Source: Apoda limacodes | Taxonomy: Eukaryota; Arthropoda; Insecta; Lepidoptera; Limacodidae | Assembly (NCBI GenBank): GCA_946406115.1 | Contig: OX291546.1 | Coordinates: forward strand, 10,905,019 to 10,969,018 | DNA length: 64,000 nucleotides | Reading direction: 5' to 3' | Shown: positions 10,798 through 20,944 of the stretch, one piece after another | Layout of the letters: every line of letters begins with the position of its first letter | Position numbering within the stretch: position 1 is the first letter of the stretch | Made by a program: the position numbers and the translations under genes | The notes under the pieces: generated by a model | What the model was told of the DNA's origin: nothing | Database searches by the model: none | Seen by the model: the letters and a program-made list of their open reading frames with translations, nothing else

Positions 10798-11421
10798 GTG
10801 GAGGTGCCCGCACCATGCGTTGATCGCGACGATTGTAAGATGATTTACCCTGGGTCCCAGTCAGACATTGATACTCACTTTGGACTATGGTGGAAATTAT
10901 TGGCATTAAAAGGTAAATCTGTACTGTTATATATTAACAACAAAAAAGTAGACTGTAGACCTTTAAATTACGATCTGACTCGTATTATAGATTGGAGTGA
11001 GTCCTACGGCCTGAAAATAAATCCTGTTAAAATGCAAGTAATAATTGTTGGCAGCTCGCGTCTATTAACAAAATTGGATTTTAACTTAATTCCACCAGTA
11101 CATTTAAAAAATGTCTTAATCCCTTATAGTGAAAACCTAGGAATACAAATTGACCGTTTCTTAACATGGGCTCCGCTCGTTAATGAAATTAGCAAGAAAT
11201 TGTTCGCGGCTAGCAGCTCTTTGAGGGGACTGCGAAATTTCTTACCTATTGCCACTAAAATTGCTTTGTCACATTCGTTACTTCTTCCTATTCTTGATTA
11301 TGCCGACGTTAGCTATCCTGACCTTACAGAGGAGCAACTTAATAAGTTTGAGCGACTCCAAAATTTATGTATCAGGTTCATATTTGGCTTGCGCAGATTT
11401 GACCATATGTCAATATTTTAA
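10798..11421 (+). pseudogene. Non-LTR retrotransposon reverse transcriptase fragment
   Basis: A 207-codon open frame. The useful part starts near residue 38 and contains DWSESYGLKINPVKMQVIIVGS, LGIQIDRFLTW, SSLRGLRNFLPIATK, LLLPILDYADVSY and LNKFERLQNLCIRFIFGLRR. This order is the C-terminal half of a LINE RT domain (palm end plus thumb). The catalytic (F/Y)xDD box and endonuclease are absent, and the frame ends early at 11421. The clade is likely CR1- or Jockey-related; it differs from the commoner LINE of this window. Confidence 0.75.
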
Positions 11422-11764
11422 TTTAATTTTTTTAGGTAATTATATGTATTTTGAAGATAAGTTTTCATAAAAATTCAACAATGAAAAAGCTGAAAAATAA
11501 AAAAATAGGTTATTTGCCTCGAAAAATTTTGAGGTAAAAAGTGTCCTAAATTTTTTTTTAAGAGGTAATTTTCAATAGAACGTGTAGTAGTACAGTAGGT
11601 AGCCAGAAATTGAAAAAAACCCTCTTTCACCCAATCATTTCTCGGGGCAGATAGGCATCGGTTTAATCGTAATGTAGGTACCCGTTAACCTTTAAAATCA
11701 TAAAACTTCAGGTTTTAATTTTTTTTCCTTTAAAAGTAAACGGATTCCGATTGGACTATAGATA

Positions 11765-12072
11765 TTATTGGTGGGAGAGCTCAGCTGGTTTGGAACGTGA
11801 TAACAAGAGCGGTAATGGTCGGTGGTGGCGGAGGTTCGAACCCTGGGGTCGGCGTGTACCAATGAGTCTTTTCTTAATTTTTCAAGTACACTGATTCACA
11901 CCACTGGCTTTTCGGTAAAGCAAACATCGTGAGGAAACCTGCATACGTCAAGAAAAAAAAAAGACTTATGTGAAGTCCACAATCCGCACTGGGCCCGCGT
12001 GTGGGCTATGGCCCAAATCACCCCCGCTTATGAGGGTAGGCCGTGCCCCAACAGTGGGGACGTAAATAGCAA
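11765..12072 (+). mobile_element. tRNA-derived SINE, sense, best preserved copy
   Basis: Sense orientation. The tRNA-like head has an A-box-like 'agctcagctggttt' and B-box 'ggttcgaaccctgg' at about 11832-11845. The body holds 'gattcacaccactggc', 'catcgtgaggaaacctgc', an A-rich run, and 'gtgaagtccacaatccgc'. The tail contains 'gggtaggccgtgccccaac'. Pol III promoter boxes are readable, so this copy may once have been transcribed. It lies between the RT fragment ending at 11421 and possible downstream remains of the same LINE. Confidence 0.8.
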
Positions 12073-12119
12073 CAACAAACAACCATAGCGAAAAAGTGTC
12101 TTTTGATAATCCCTTATTA

Positions 12120-12378
12120 TTTCAGATAGTATCTGCAATCTATATGATGAGTCCTTGCTGCGGCGTCAGTCAGCGTCAAATTGGTACAACAATTCTGCTT
12201 CGAATCATGCGGGAATTATGCAAGATATTTTGAACATGTCATTGCTAACTATGGGGGTGTCCGGAGTTATCATCCTAATATTCGTACTGCTGGTCAAAAT
12301 TCACTAATGGAATTGAGTATTGGCAAATTTAAGTATAAGTTTAATTCCTTCCTGCCTAGGCTGACGGCATACCAGTGA
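12120..12378 (+). pseudogene. Coding-looking remnant, possibly 3' part of the interrupted LINE
   Basis: The 65-codon frame (12181-12378) contains RSYHPNIRTAGQNSL and FKYKFNSFLPRL, reminiscent of the post-RT region of LINE ORF2 proteins. An alternative frame at 12126-12330 is equally open and hydrophobic at its end. The distance from 10798-11421 (about 700 bp, including the SINE) fits one LINE split by insertion, but I cannot confirm it. Confidence 0.35.
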
Positions 12379-13287
12379 CGAACATGAACCAATAATAGAC
12401 ATTTTTTAAATAAAATAAAAAAAAACGTATATATAACAAGCAACGCTTAAACTGAATCAATGGACCCTCAGTTGTCGTATTGATAAACTTAATTTAGTTC
12501 GGACATTTTGTTTTAGGATGACAGCTTAAAAAAGCAAAAGTTTATAAGAGATATTTATAGACGGTAGACATTTATAAGCAACATAGATAAGAAAGTAACA
12601 AAAAAGTCACCTCCATGTCGTGTGCAAAATCAATTTACGATAAATAAACGGAAAGTAGATAATTCTATGAATAGTAAATAAATTAATCCATATTATTTTA
12701 CGATAAAACGTAGAATATACTTTCTAAAAACCACCAAATATTTAAAACACAAAAAAATAATGGATTCTAAATATTTCATAAGTTTTGTGCATGGTAGAAT
12801 GGTCACCTCCATGGATAAACTTAGTGAACGCAGCCATAATCCTTTAAACCAGTGAACCACAGTTTCTGAACGAATACAAATAACATACATAGCACCGTCT
12901 TGAATTTTTGTGACAGTTTGCCATTTCTCGCATAATCATTTTGGAGAAAAGACCTTTATGGTAAGTTTTTTTTTAAAATTAGCATGCTATTCGTGTCACT
13001 TTCGTGAAATACGTATTTAAAACTATTTATTTAATTAGTGGCCTATCAGATATCGTAAAATGATGGATCATTAAAGCCATTTTCTTGTTATTTCGTCGTT
13101 TTTATTAATTAGTATTAATAGGTTATGAAAAAACGGTATCTTAGCTAAAAATGTCACCTCCATGGGTGTCACCCACGTGGATTCCAGTTATCCACGGAGG
13201 TGACTTAATGGCCATGGAGGTGACAATATTATGATCGCTTTTAGTAATTTAAAAATATTAATCTGATTAATTACTGATTTGTAAATG

Positions 13288-14372
13288 TTCTTGACCCAAG
13301 GTAATTATGGCACCCACCAAAAAAAAATCTGGAAGAGATCAGGTGCAGGAAAAAAGAATGTGAGAAGCGATGTCTGGAAAAAATAAAGTCTTATCCACAA
13401 TTATACAAGCAGGCTAAATATAAAGTACATTTCGGAGCTTCACGCCAGCAGCTGACATTACATACCGGAGTTGCATATGAGATTTGATAAGTGATCAAGT
13501 TGTTCTTTTTGTGCGTTATCAGAAAAAGAAAAGCTGAATGGTCCTATTCGGCCCTTGGTCATGGTAAAGGAGCAGCGAATGGAGAAGGCGGCTATACTAA
13601 TAAAACTGCCGACAGACTTGTATCCCAAGGTAAAGATATTACAGATATACAGACTCTATTCCAAATGCTTTGTTCCCAGGAATCGAACATAACATACATG
13701 TTGGTACTGTGTAGTGATATTGTACAAATTGACTCTATCGTTCCCAAAAATTTGAAACCAATTTGAGGCATGAATACTTATCAAGTCTCCTGGACAAAAG
13801 AGGAAGACAATTCCATATGGCTGGCTTAGCTGTGCAAAATGTGATAAAGATTGGTCTCATTATAGAATAGGAAAGTATATTTATGCATGGAGTGTCATCG
13901 ACGAAGAATATCTTCCTGGCTCTAGTCATGACATCCTACATGGTGTGCCAAAAAATCCTGTGATAGTAACTGAAGAACCCAACACATCTGAGAGACCTCA
14001 AATAACAGCTAACCGAGAATCGAAGGTAATAGGGCTGTGCCTTAGCGGTCTAAGGTGGCAAACAAGCACACGGTCCGCCTGATGGTAAGCGGTCACCGTG
14101 GCCTATGGACGCTTGCAACACCAGAAGTATCACTCGCGCTGTTCAAAAATCCAATAGCTAAAATAAAATTGTCATCGTACTGGATTCTCTGGTTTTTGAT
14201 CAAGTTTCTAAGAAAGAAAAAATGTGATAATGAGTACACGGAGTTTGTTTGGCCACACTGTGAAGATATTTCGGAGGTTAATGGTGAAGATATTATAGTT
14301 ACTTCACCACAACCACATTACGATCGAAGAAATGTAAAACACTTCAAATTTAAAATTGTTAAGAAGGATTAA
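13288..14372 (+). pseudogene. Broken transposon ORF (GHGKGAANGEGG family)
   Basis: An ATG at 13303 starts a Lys-rich N-terminus (MAPTKKKSGRDQ). After frameshifts come ECEKRCLEKIKSYPQLYKQA, then GHGKGAANGEGGYTNKTADR with LVSQGKDITDIQTLFQ (residues of the 13491-13766 frame), and finally FVWPHCEDISEV with a stop at 14370-14372. I recall this HGKGA-x-G-x-G signature and F-x-W-P-x-x-E-D C-terminus from TE-derived uncharacterised arthropod proteins; the superfamily is not known to me. At least three frame breaks and a LINE-tail insertion at 14045-14160 inactivate it. Confidence 0.5.
14045..14160 (-). mobile_element. 5'-truncated LINE 3' tail inserted in the transposon ORF
   Basis: Contains 'ggtggcaaacaagcacac', 'ggtccgcctgatggtaag', 'ggtcaccgtggcctatgg' and 'acgcttgcaacaccag'. 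The same block is the 3' end of the longer LINE fragments at 36350 and 55830, where it continues into ORF2 (…LWNELP…GRQRA). It is therefore a very short LINE copy and not an independent SINE. It lies antisense inside the 13.3-14.4 kb ORF remnant. Confidence 0.7.
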
Positions 14373-14850
14373 GTTTAAATAATTAAGGTATTATATGCTC
14401 TTGTTAATTTTTTCAAAAATGATTATTTTTGTTACTTACTTATGTCTTTGCTATTTTGTAGTAGTATCGTGGTTTTCTTCTTTATGATAATATAAAAATC
14501 GAGTTATTTAATTTGGTAGCTAAAAAATGTTGATAAATACTTATAATGTTAACTATATGACCTGATACAACTAAGTAAAAGACTGTTTGCCGACTTATGT
14601 TCCTATAAAAGTAATTAGTATGAGTATAATAAATATAATATTAATTAAAAGTAATTATATACTTAAGAAAAAATATAATGAATACCAAAGTGATTACATT
14701 CATAAAGATATTAATTTGTTAAAAAGTACCGTTTTATTCCATAATAAATCATTCATACTTTGTTCTAATTATACAAATATGTCACTACCGTGGATATGTG
14801 TCACTTCCGTGGGGAGGTGTTTCCATTTTTCTTTTTTTTTATGAAAACTA

Positions 14851-15830
14851 CAGGAAAAATAGCTAGGCTCATAAGTGCTTCATAATGTAAGATAATATAC
14901 CTTTCATTTAGGACCACTTTAAATCATATAAAAAAACACATATTTTTTTATAGAATATAAGTTCGTTTTTGAGAATGGCCCATATATATGTATGTATCTA
15001 TGTTATGTTAGTGTATGTCTTTGTATATATGTGTATCTATTTATATTTATATATAGATATATATTTACATAAAGGTAACTATATTTTGTTGTTGTTTTTT
15101 ATATTGCATCACATTACACACACACATATTACATCATGTTTCACCTACCTAAAGATCGCCTGGCAGATTAGGCGATAGGGCCGCCTTAGTGTGTGTTTCC
15201 CAATATAATGTCATATAGGTAATTAGTTTTAAGTAAATTTTTGGTGTGCAATTAAGAAAACATCTACCTATCTATCTATTTTGTTAGTATGTTTTGGTTT
15301 TGTATCATGATTTGTGTTTAATTAAATCGTAATAATCTTATACTTAGGTACATATACATTTTTTTGTCGCTTCTTAGTCCAGTCGTGTCATCGCACACAG
15401 GTCAATCAGTTAGCATAGTCATCAGGATTAAATTGTATTAAGTGGTTTTTCCATTGATTAGTTGTGCATAATTGTGTAATTCGTTTTAGACAATTAGGTA
15501 AGCGATTGAACCTAATTTTTAATTTGTTACAACCTACAGGTAAAATAAATCCTAATAAATGAAACTAGGTACCTACTCAACGGTTTTTGACGCATCTTGG
15601 GGAAGTGATAGTCTATTTATATATTTGTCAACATTTAGAATCCTAAACTATGAAAAAAAAAAAAAATACCACCACCTTAAAAACCAGACATCAACTGCAC
15701 ACAATGCAGTTTGACTGATAGCACGTGGTTACCATTCTAATTCGACAGCCTTGTAGTAGAAGCTGCAGGTACAAACTAGTGACACATTAATTTAACATTA
15801 ATTGAATTCGTACAGTCGGCCATTGCCTAT
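14851..15830. other. AT-rich, low-complexity stretch without a gene
   Basis: Bases 14970-15130 are rich in TA and GTATGT steps (the 69-codon ORF there is a low-complexity artefact). A poly-A run sits near 15653. No recognisable coding or RNA feature was seen. Confidence 0.4.
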
Positions 15831-15834
15831 AATA

Positions 15835-17010
15835 TTGAAGAAAAATTCGAGAACGTCTAGACAATCATGGAGCTGCAATAAAACGCGAGACTAGCTTGAA
15901 ACCGCACTGTTTGTGACCATTTAGGTTACGAAGAGTGAGAATGAATTCACTGTCGATGGCGAACGGAGCGATGGTAGAAAGTAGCTGTGGAAATTATTTC
16001 AAACAATTCCTCAAAACACAGAACATATTATACAAGCGGTAGAACACAAACAGGGAGGCAAAATCTCTCCTCAGACCTAAAGGTTCGATACGACTTGTGA
16101 ATTTCGGATCGTCGACGATTCTTACTGCTCGTCGTTGAACCGAATTAAAAGGTCTAAGCTGGTATCCAGGTGCACCCGACTAGAGATGGCAGTAGGCCGG
16201 ACTTGTGATTTGTAAAGCAACAACCTTTGCCCTGAGGTGAAGCATCGCTTCGCTCTGTTGAGTACTCCTGGTTTCTTGAACGCCAGCTTCACCTTGGTTT
16301 CCAAATGGTCACAAAACTGGATATACCTGGAGATGTCAGCACCAAAGATCCCAATACACTTGGAGATGGTAAGTGATGTGTTCTGGAATTGTAGAACCAC
16401 AGTAAATGGGATTTTTATAGCGGTGAACGCGCAGACTTCTGTCTTTATTGGGTTGAATCCTGAAACGCTTAACGCCCGCCGGACCTCCCACTGTGTTATG
16501 GAAATTTTTGGCATAGTCTTACCGCATCACGGAAGAGTAGGTGGTACAGCTCCTTCGTTATTGATATTCGAGTTTGAGGCAATGAGACTGCCCACAGTAA
16601 ATCGGCTTTCTCTCTAGCACTATGGGAGAATCGGTTTTTCGTTGTGGTGGTAACGACCACTGACAAAAGTTTCCCTTGGCAGCTTAACAAGCGACCAGAA
16701 AGCACGACTCCCAGAGGGATAGCTTGCAAGTCGCCCACCTATTTTGCCGATGAATTGGAACTTAGCTCTGGCGGTTGCTTTCTTACTGAACCTCGAGGCA
16801 GCATTTAATTTGCGTTTTAACTCAGATGTATTCAGATCCTTATTGATTGAACCGTGGTCCAAGCCTCATATGCAGTTTGCTTGAGAATTTTAGCTTATTG
16901 ACAAGACCTATTAAACCACGGTCTTTTTTTGACATCGGCAGCTACTCGAGGGTTAGAAATAAAATATATAGAAATAAAAACGGTTAGTGTGCATGACACT
17001 TGATTCCGGG
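15835..17010 (-). pseudogene. CR1/Jockey-like LINE fragment, antisense
   Basis: The minus-strand frame at 16514-16122 gives ITQWEVRRALSVSGFNPIKT, then VCAFTAIKIPFTV, SKCIGIFGADISRYIQFCDH, LAFKKPGVLNRAKRCFTSGQ and RLLLYKSQVRP. This is the RT-to-thumb region of the common LINE (compare …KAKKAFKKLGVLNRAKRYFTxGQRLLLYKAQVRP). Upstream pieces (16862-16496) encode the segment AASRFSKKATARAKFQFIGK. Stops and shifts break it. It is an inverted relative of 57660-59150 and shares the same junction with the THAP-bearing repeat. Confidence 0.8.
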
Positions 17011-17099
17011 CTAGAGAGTGGTCAAAGGAGCCAAGAGGCGCATCCAATAAGACGGAATATCAGTTCGTACGTGTAGTTAGCACTCCTAGACTCTATATC

Positions 17100-17746
17100 A
17101 GGTATGCTCGTTGGAAAAAGTACCAGTTGAGAGAATTTTGTTTGAGTAATTGTAAAGAATAAAAACCAAATTTAATTAATACGTCTCAATTTTTTTTATT
17201 GAAAGTATCTAAATTTAACAAATTTAACATTTTTTTGTAATAATACTATAACTATAAGAACATTAAATATAGAAACTATTTGTAAGTAGACTTCTGGTGA
17301 ACAAAACACCGTCATAAAAACCAAGTATTTTATATTATTTTTCATCATGCAACCTCTTACAATTCACCCCCACCGTGCGCGTAATACATATTGCATTTCA
17401 TACTAATTCTATAAATGTGGCTCGAACGGCGCGTACGATGCGGACAAATGTGCGATCACCTTTGGATGGCTATGAATAATTATCTTATTAATATTCTATA
17501 CATGTATAATTACATAATTCGATACTGATGCCGTCGGTCGCCACCTTGCCAAGCTCTATGGTAACTAAATGTCTACATATTTTACGCAAAATACTTTCCA
17601 AATCCACATTTAACAACGAAATAATGGTACTCAGTAAATCAAGACAAAAAAAACTGCAAGCTATGATTTAAATTGTTTTTTATTTCGTAAAATTTTCAAC
17701 TTAAACTGATAAAATATGCATATGACAACAATGCAGTAAAAATTAT
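17100..17746 (-). repeat. Downstream part of the THAP-bearing repeat (inverted relative of 57017-57640)
   Basis: Base-for-base similarity on the reverse strand to 57017-57640. Shared blocks include 'cagaagtctacttac', 'cacccccaccgtgcgcg', 'atgcggacaaatgtgcg' and 'gatgccgtcggtcgcc'. No ORF is present. It continues into the THAP-like exon at 20134-20204 once the 17747-20115 insertion is removed in the mind. The last 8 bases (17739-17746) are one copy of the insertion's target duplication. Confidence 0.75.
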
Positions 17747-20115
17747 GGTAATTCTTTACTTTCCAAGAACGCTTGGTTTTTACGTAACGATGGTTTTAAC
17801 TGATAGAACACTACATTTATACACACGGATGAAATTTAAAAACTCTCGGAGGACACTAGATTTTCACGAAAACAACTAAATTAATTTCATACAAAACCCG
17901 CCATTACACACCAACATTTAAAAATACAAAACTTTTTTTTTAAAAAAAATAATTGCCAGCCTTAGGAAAAAAATAAACACAAGATTCAATCGATTTTACT
18001 TTTCTCTCATTTTAATCGATAGAAAAGCATATTTATATGTATACTCAATTAAAATCAAAAAACTGGCAGCGAATCCATACCAAACCGAACCGACGAGCCG
18101 TTAGGTTACATGGTGAACACCGCACTAGCCGAGCGAAGCGTGCCGCGGCAGCGGCTGGCGAAGTGCTAGAAACAAATTGTTTTAATTTAAAATCGTTTGA
18201 CAGGGTTAGGGGGGGCAGGGTAGACACCGGTTTATTGATCTAAGTGACACAGGTACAATTTGTTTCTGGCGGCCCACTTTGGAACATGGAAACTTGTGCG
18301 CGAAACCAAGCGGAGCACATGAAAGTTAGCGCGCGAAGCCGAGCGGAGCGTGCCGCGGCAGCGGTCGGCGAGCGCCAGAACCAATTTCTACTTATTTAGT
18401 ATAGTCACGGCAACCCACTTTGGAACATGAAACCTTGCGCGCGAAACCAAGCGGAGCACATGAAAGTTAGCGCGCGAAGCCGAGCGGAGCGTGCCGCGGC
18501 AGCGGCCGGCGAGCGCCAGAAACAAATTGTACCTGTGTTACTTAGATCAATAAACCGGTGTCTACCCTGCCCCCCCTATTCCTGCCAAACAATTTTAAAT
18601 AAGTAGAAATTGTTCTGGCGCTCGCCGACCGCTGCCGCGGCACGCTCCGCTCGGCTTCGCGCGCTAATTTTCATGTGCTCCGCTTGGCTTTGCGCGCAAG
18701 ATTTATATTTCAACCAACTTGTACTTATGTAGTGTAGTCACGGCGACCCACTTTGGAACATGAAAACTTGTGCGCGAAACCAAGCGGAGCACATGAAAGT
18801 TAGCGCGCGAAGCCGAGCGGAGCGTGCCGCGGTAGCGGTCGGCGAGCGCCAGAACCAATTTCTACTTATTTAGTATGGTCACGGCAACCCACTTTGGAAC
18901 ATGAAACCTTGCGCGCGAAACCAAGCGGAGCACATGAAAGTTAGCGCGCGAAGCCGAGCGGAGCGTGCCGCGGCAGCGGCCGGCGAGCGCCAGAAACAAA
19001 TTGTACCTGTGTTACTTAGATCAATAAACCGGTGTTTACCCTGCCCCCCCTATTCCTGCCAAACAATTTTAAATAAGTACAAATTGGTTTTGGCGCTCGC
19101 CGGCCGCTGCCGCGGCACGCTCCGCTCGGCTTCGCGCGCTATCTTCATGTGCTCCGCTTGGCTTCGCGCGCAAGTGTTCATGTTCCAAAGTGGGTTGCCG
19201 TGACTATACTAAATAAGAGGAAATTGGTTCTGGCGCTCGCCGGCCGCTGCCGCGGCACGCTCCGCTCGGCTTCGCGCGCTAATTTTCATGTGCTCCGCTT
19301 GGCTTTGCGTGCAAGATTTATATTTCAACCAACTTATACTTATGTAGTGTAGTCACGGCGACCCACTTTGGAACATGAAAACTTGTGCGCGAAACCAAGC
19401 GGAGCACATGAAAGTTAGCGCGCGAAGCCGAGCGGAGCGTGCCGCGGCAGCGGTCGGCGAGCGCCAGAACCAATTTCTACTTATTTAGTATAGTCACTGC
19501 AACCCACTTTGGAACATGAAACCTTGCGCGCGAAACCAAGCGGAGCACATGAAAGTTAGCGCGCGTAGCCGAGCGGAGCGTGCCGCGGCAGCGGCCGGCG
19601 AGTGCCAGAACCAATTTCTACTTATTTAGTATAGTCACGGCTCCGCTGGGCTTCGCGCGTTAACTTTCATGTGCTCCGCTTGGTTTCGCGCGCAAGGTTT
19701 CATGTTCCAAAGTGGGTTGCCGTATGGGTATTTTTCTTTAGGCTGGTAAGTATTGTCAACGTTGTTTTTTTGAATATGAAACAATTCTAAATTAGAACAA
19801 TTTGTTTCTGGCACTTCGCCGGCCTATTTGTTATCGATTATTACTGTACAGAGTAAGTACTCGATTGTTAAATAATGACAACATTGCTTTTTTTTAAAAA
19901 AAAACTTGTTATTTTATTTTCTCATGTGTTTTGTTTTTGTAGATATTTATTGTTGTATAATGGCTGGTTTTGTATGAAATTTATTTATTATTTACGGAAA
20001 AACTAGTGTCCTCCGAGAGTTTCTGAATTTCATCTTCGTATATAAATGTGGTATTCTATCAATAGAAATTTTTATTCCGTAAAAACCAAGCGTTCTTGAA
20101 AAGTAAAGAATTACC
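17747..20115. mobile_element. 2369-bp foldback transposon with ~200-bp TIRs and 8-bp TSD
   Basis: Both ends start GGTAATTCTTTACTTT and the inverted arms match over roughly 180-200 bp (shared 'caagaacgcttggttttta', 'ctctcggaggacactag', 'tttcatacaaaac'). It is flanked by an identical 8-bp duplication, AAAATTAT, at 17739-17746 and 20116-20123. The homologous unoccupied site on the other strand near 57016-57036 has a single copy (AAAGTTAT), which proves insertion. The interior is a GC-rich array of direct and inverted units without a transposase. An 8-bp duplication is usual for hAT and P superfamilies; the ends are not diagnostic, so the superfamily stays open. Non-autonomous. Confidence 0.85.
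18245..19725. repeat. GC-rich palindromic array inside the foldback element
   Basis: A ~138-bp unit contains 'cccactttggaacatgaa', 'gcgcgaaaccaagcgg', 'agcacatgaaagttagcg', 'cgaagccgagcggagcg', 'tgccgcggcagcgg' and 'ggcgagcgccagaac'. Units appear forward at 18275-18520, 18745-18990 and 19358-19610, and inverted at about 18610-18710, 19090-19320 and 19635-19720. The forward-inverted set also repeats as a larger ~610-bp block (18745 versus 19360). The GC content contrasts sharply with the AT-rich flanks. ORFs of 60-100 codons across it are by-products of the GC-rich repeats. Confidence 0.8.
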
Positions 20116-20133
20116 AAAATTATCATAATTTAC

Positions 20134-20204
20134 CTGTGACATGTGTACTTATTCGAATTATTATCTGTTGTGACTTCACATTTACTCACAGCACAAGACA
20201 CCAT
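20134..20204 (-). pseudogene. THAP-like first exon (C2CH finger start), copy A
   Basis: The minus strand reads ATG at 20204, MVSCAVSKCEVTTDNNSNKY then T-C-H, followed by a GT donor (gtaaat). M-x-x-C-x4-C near the start and the F-H-R-like end fit the first exon of a THAP zinc-finger domain, whose second half (…C-x2-H, AVPTIF) would lie in a later exon. In this copy the expected Phe of FHR is Cys. The exon equals 56945-57015 with few changes. No following exon is recognisable, and its intron is now occupied by the 2369-bp foldback insertion. Confidence 0.6.
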
Positions 20205-20379
20205 AGTTACCTACAAAATTAATAGTTTGTATGTTTATCCAGGATTATTTAAAAAAAAATCCATTCGCCTTAAGAGAAACGCTATGTCCTCTTGTGGTCA
20301 TATATTTTATACTTTTTTTATCATAATTTTAATGAACGTGTTTCTATTTATACCGCAGTTAGAGCTTCTCATCGACTTT

Positions 20380-20820
20380 ATTATATATACGCATGACGTC
20401 AGCGCTATGTCAATCTCTATCGTAACTAAATGATTACACATTTTACACAAAATATCCTTCAAATCTTGATTTAGCAAGTCTATAGAAAAACATGTAAACT
20501 ACGATTCAAATGTTTTTTTTCGTTGATTTTTCAGCTGTATTCGATAAAATATTCAATCAACAATACAGTAATTCTGATTATTCCGTCTTGTAAATAAACA
20601 TTGGCTCACACTAGAAGACAGCTTTTGCATCTTAAAAATATTTTAAATATTAATGACGGATTACAGAAAGAAAAAAGAAAATTCCAGTCACAGGAAACAA
20701 ATCACGACCTTACCGGATCTTATCCCGGGAGACATTGACATAGGCACCTATTTTCTTCTTCTTATTTTGTCTCGGGCTCTATGCACTTAATTTGGATTTC
20801 TCGCTTCCCCGCTTTATTGG
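20380..20820 (-). repeat. Middle unit of the THAP-bearing repeat, degenerate
   Basis: The blocks 'acgcatgacgtcagcgct', 'gtaactaaatgattaca' and 'caaatcttgatttagcaa' parallel 20960-21060. Near 20580-20625 a reverse-strand stretch 'tgtgagccaatg' aligns with the THAP-like exon position but is heavily mutated. The unit ends with 'tttggatttctcgcttcc', as the next unit does at 21433. This middle unit is absent from the paralogous locus at 56.3-57.6 kb. Confidence 0.55.
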
Positions 20821-20824
20821 TCTT

Positions 20825-20915
20825 TTTTTTTCTTGTGCGGAGATTGAACCTGCACCCCTCGTTTCAGTAGATAGTCTTCCCTACCAACAGAGCCAAGGAG
20901 CCGTCAAACGTATAT
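20825..20915 (-). mobile_element. tRNA-derived SINE head
   Basis: The reverse strand reads 'ggctccttggctctgttgg' (A-box-like) and, about 45 bases later, 'ggttcaatctccgc' (B-box-like). Clover-leaf pairing is incomplete, so a SINE head or tRNA pseudogene is likelier than a working tRNA gene. It sits between two units of the THAP-bearing repeat. Confidence 0.5.
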
Positions 20916-20944
20916 ATCTTTGCCGCAAAAAGAACTCCGAAAAG

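Larger units (their letters stand above)
12600..14850 (+). mobile_element. Decayed DNA transposon with repeated GTCACYTCCRTGG motifs
   Basis: Copies of a 13-bp motif, GTCACYTCCRTGG, lie at the two ends of a broken ORF. Copies at 12606, 12802, 13153 and 13168, with inverted copies near 13192-13204 and 13212-13224, precede it. Copies at about 14779 and 14799 follow it. The palindromic cluster at 13150-13225 could form a hairpin. The arrangement looks like subterminal transposase-binding repeats. Related motifs occur in the duplicated block at 49-53 kb. The exact ends and target duplication are not visible to me. Confidence 0.5.

Noticed and set aside
14969..15178. 69-codon membrane-like ORF
   Set aside because: Tyr/Ile/Val-rich translation of TA/GTATGT low-complexity sequence.
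16237..16617. 126-codon plus-strand ORF
   Set aside because: Antisense shadow of the LINE coding strand at the same place.
18901..19352. ORFs of 67-100 codons in the GC-rich array
   Set aside because: They cross inverted copies of a repeat unit and exist because GC-rich DNA has few stops; both strands are equally open.
18245..19725. CRISPR array
   Set aside because: Regular repeats are present, but units are ~138 bp, occur in both orientations and are not separated by unique spacers; the DNA is eukaryotic.
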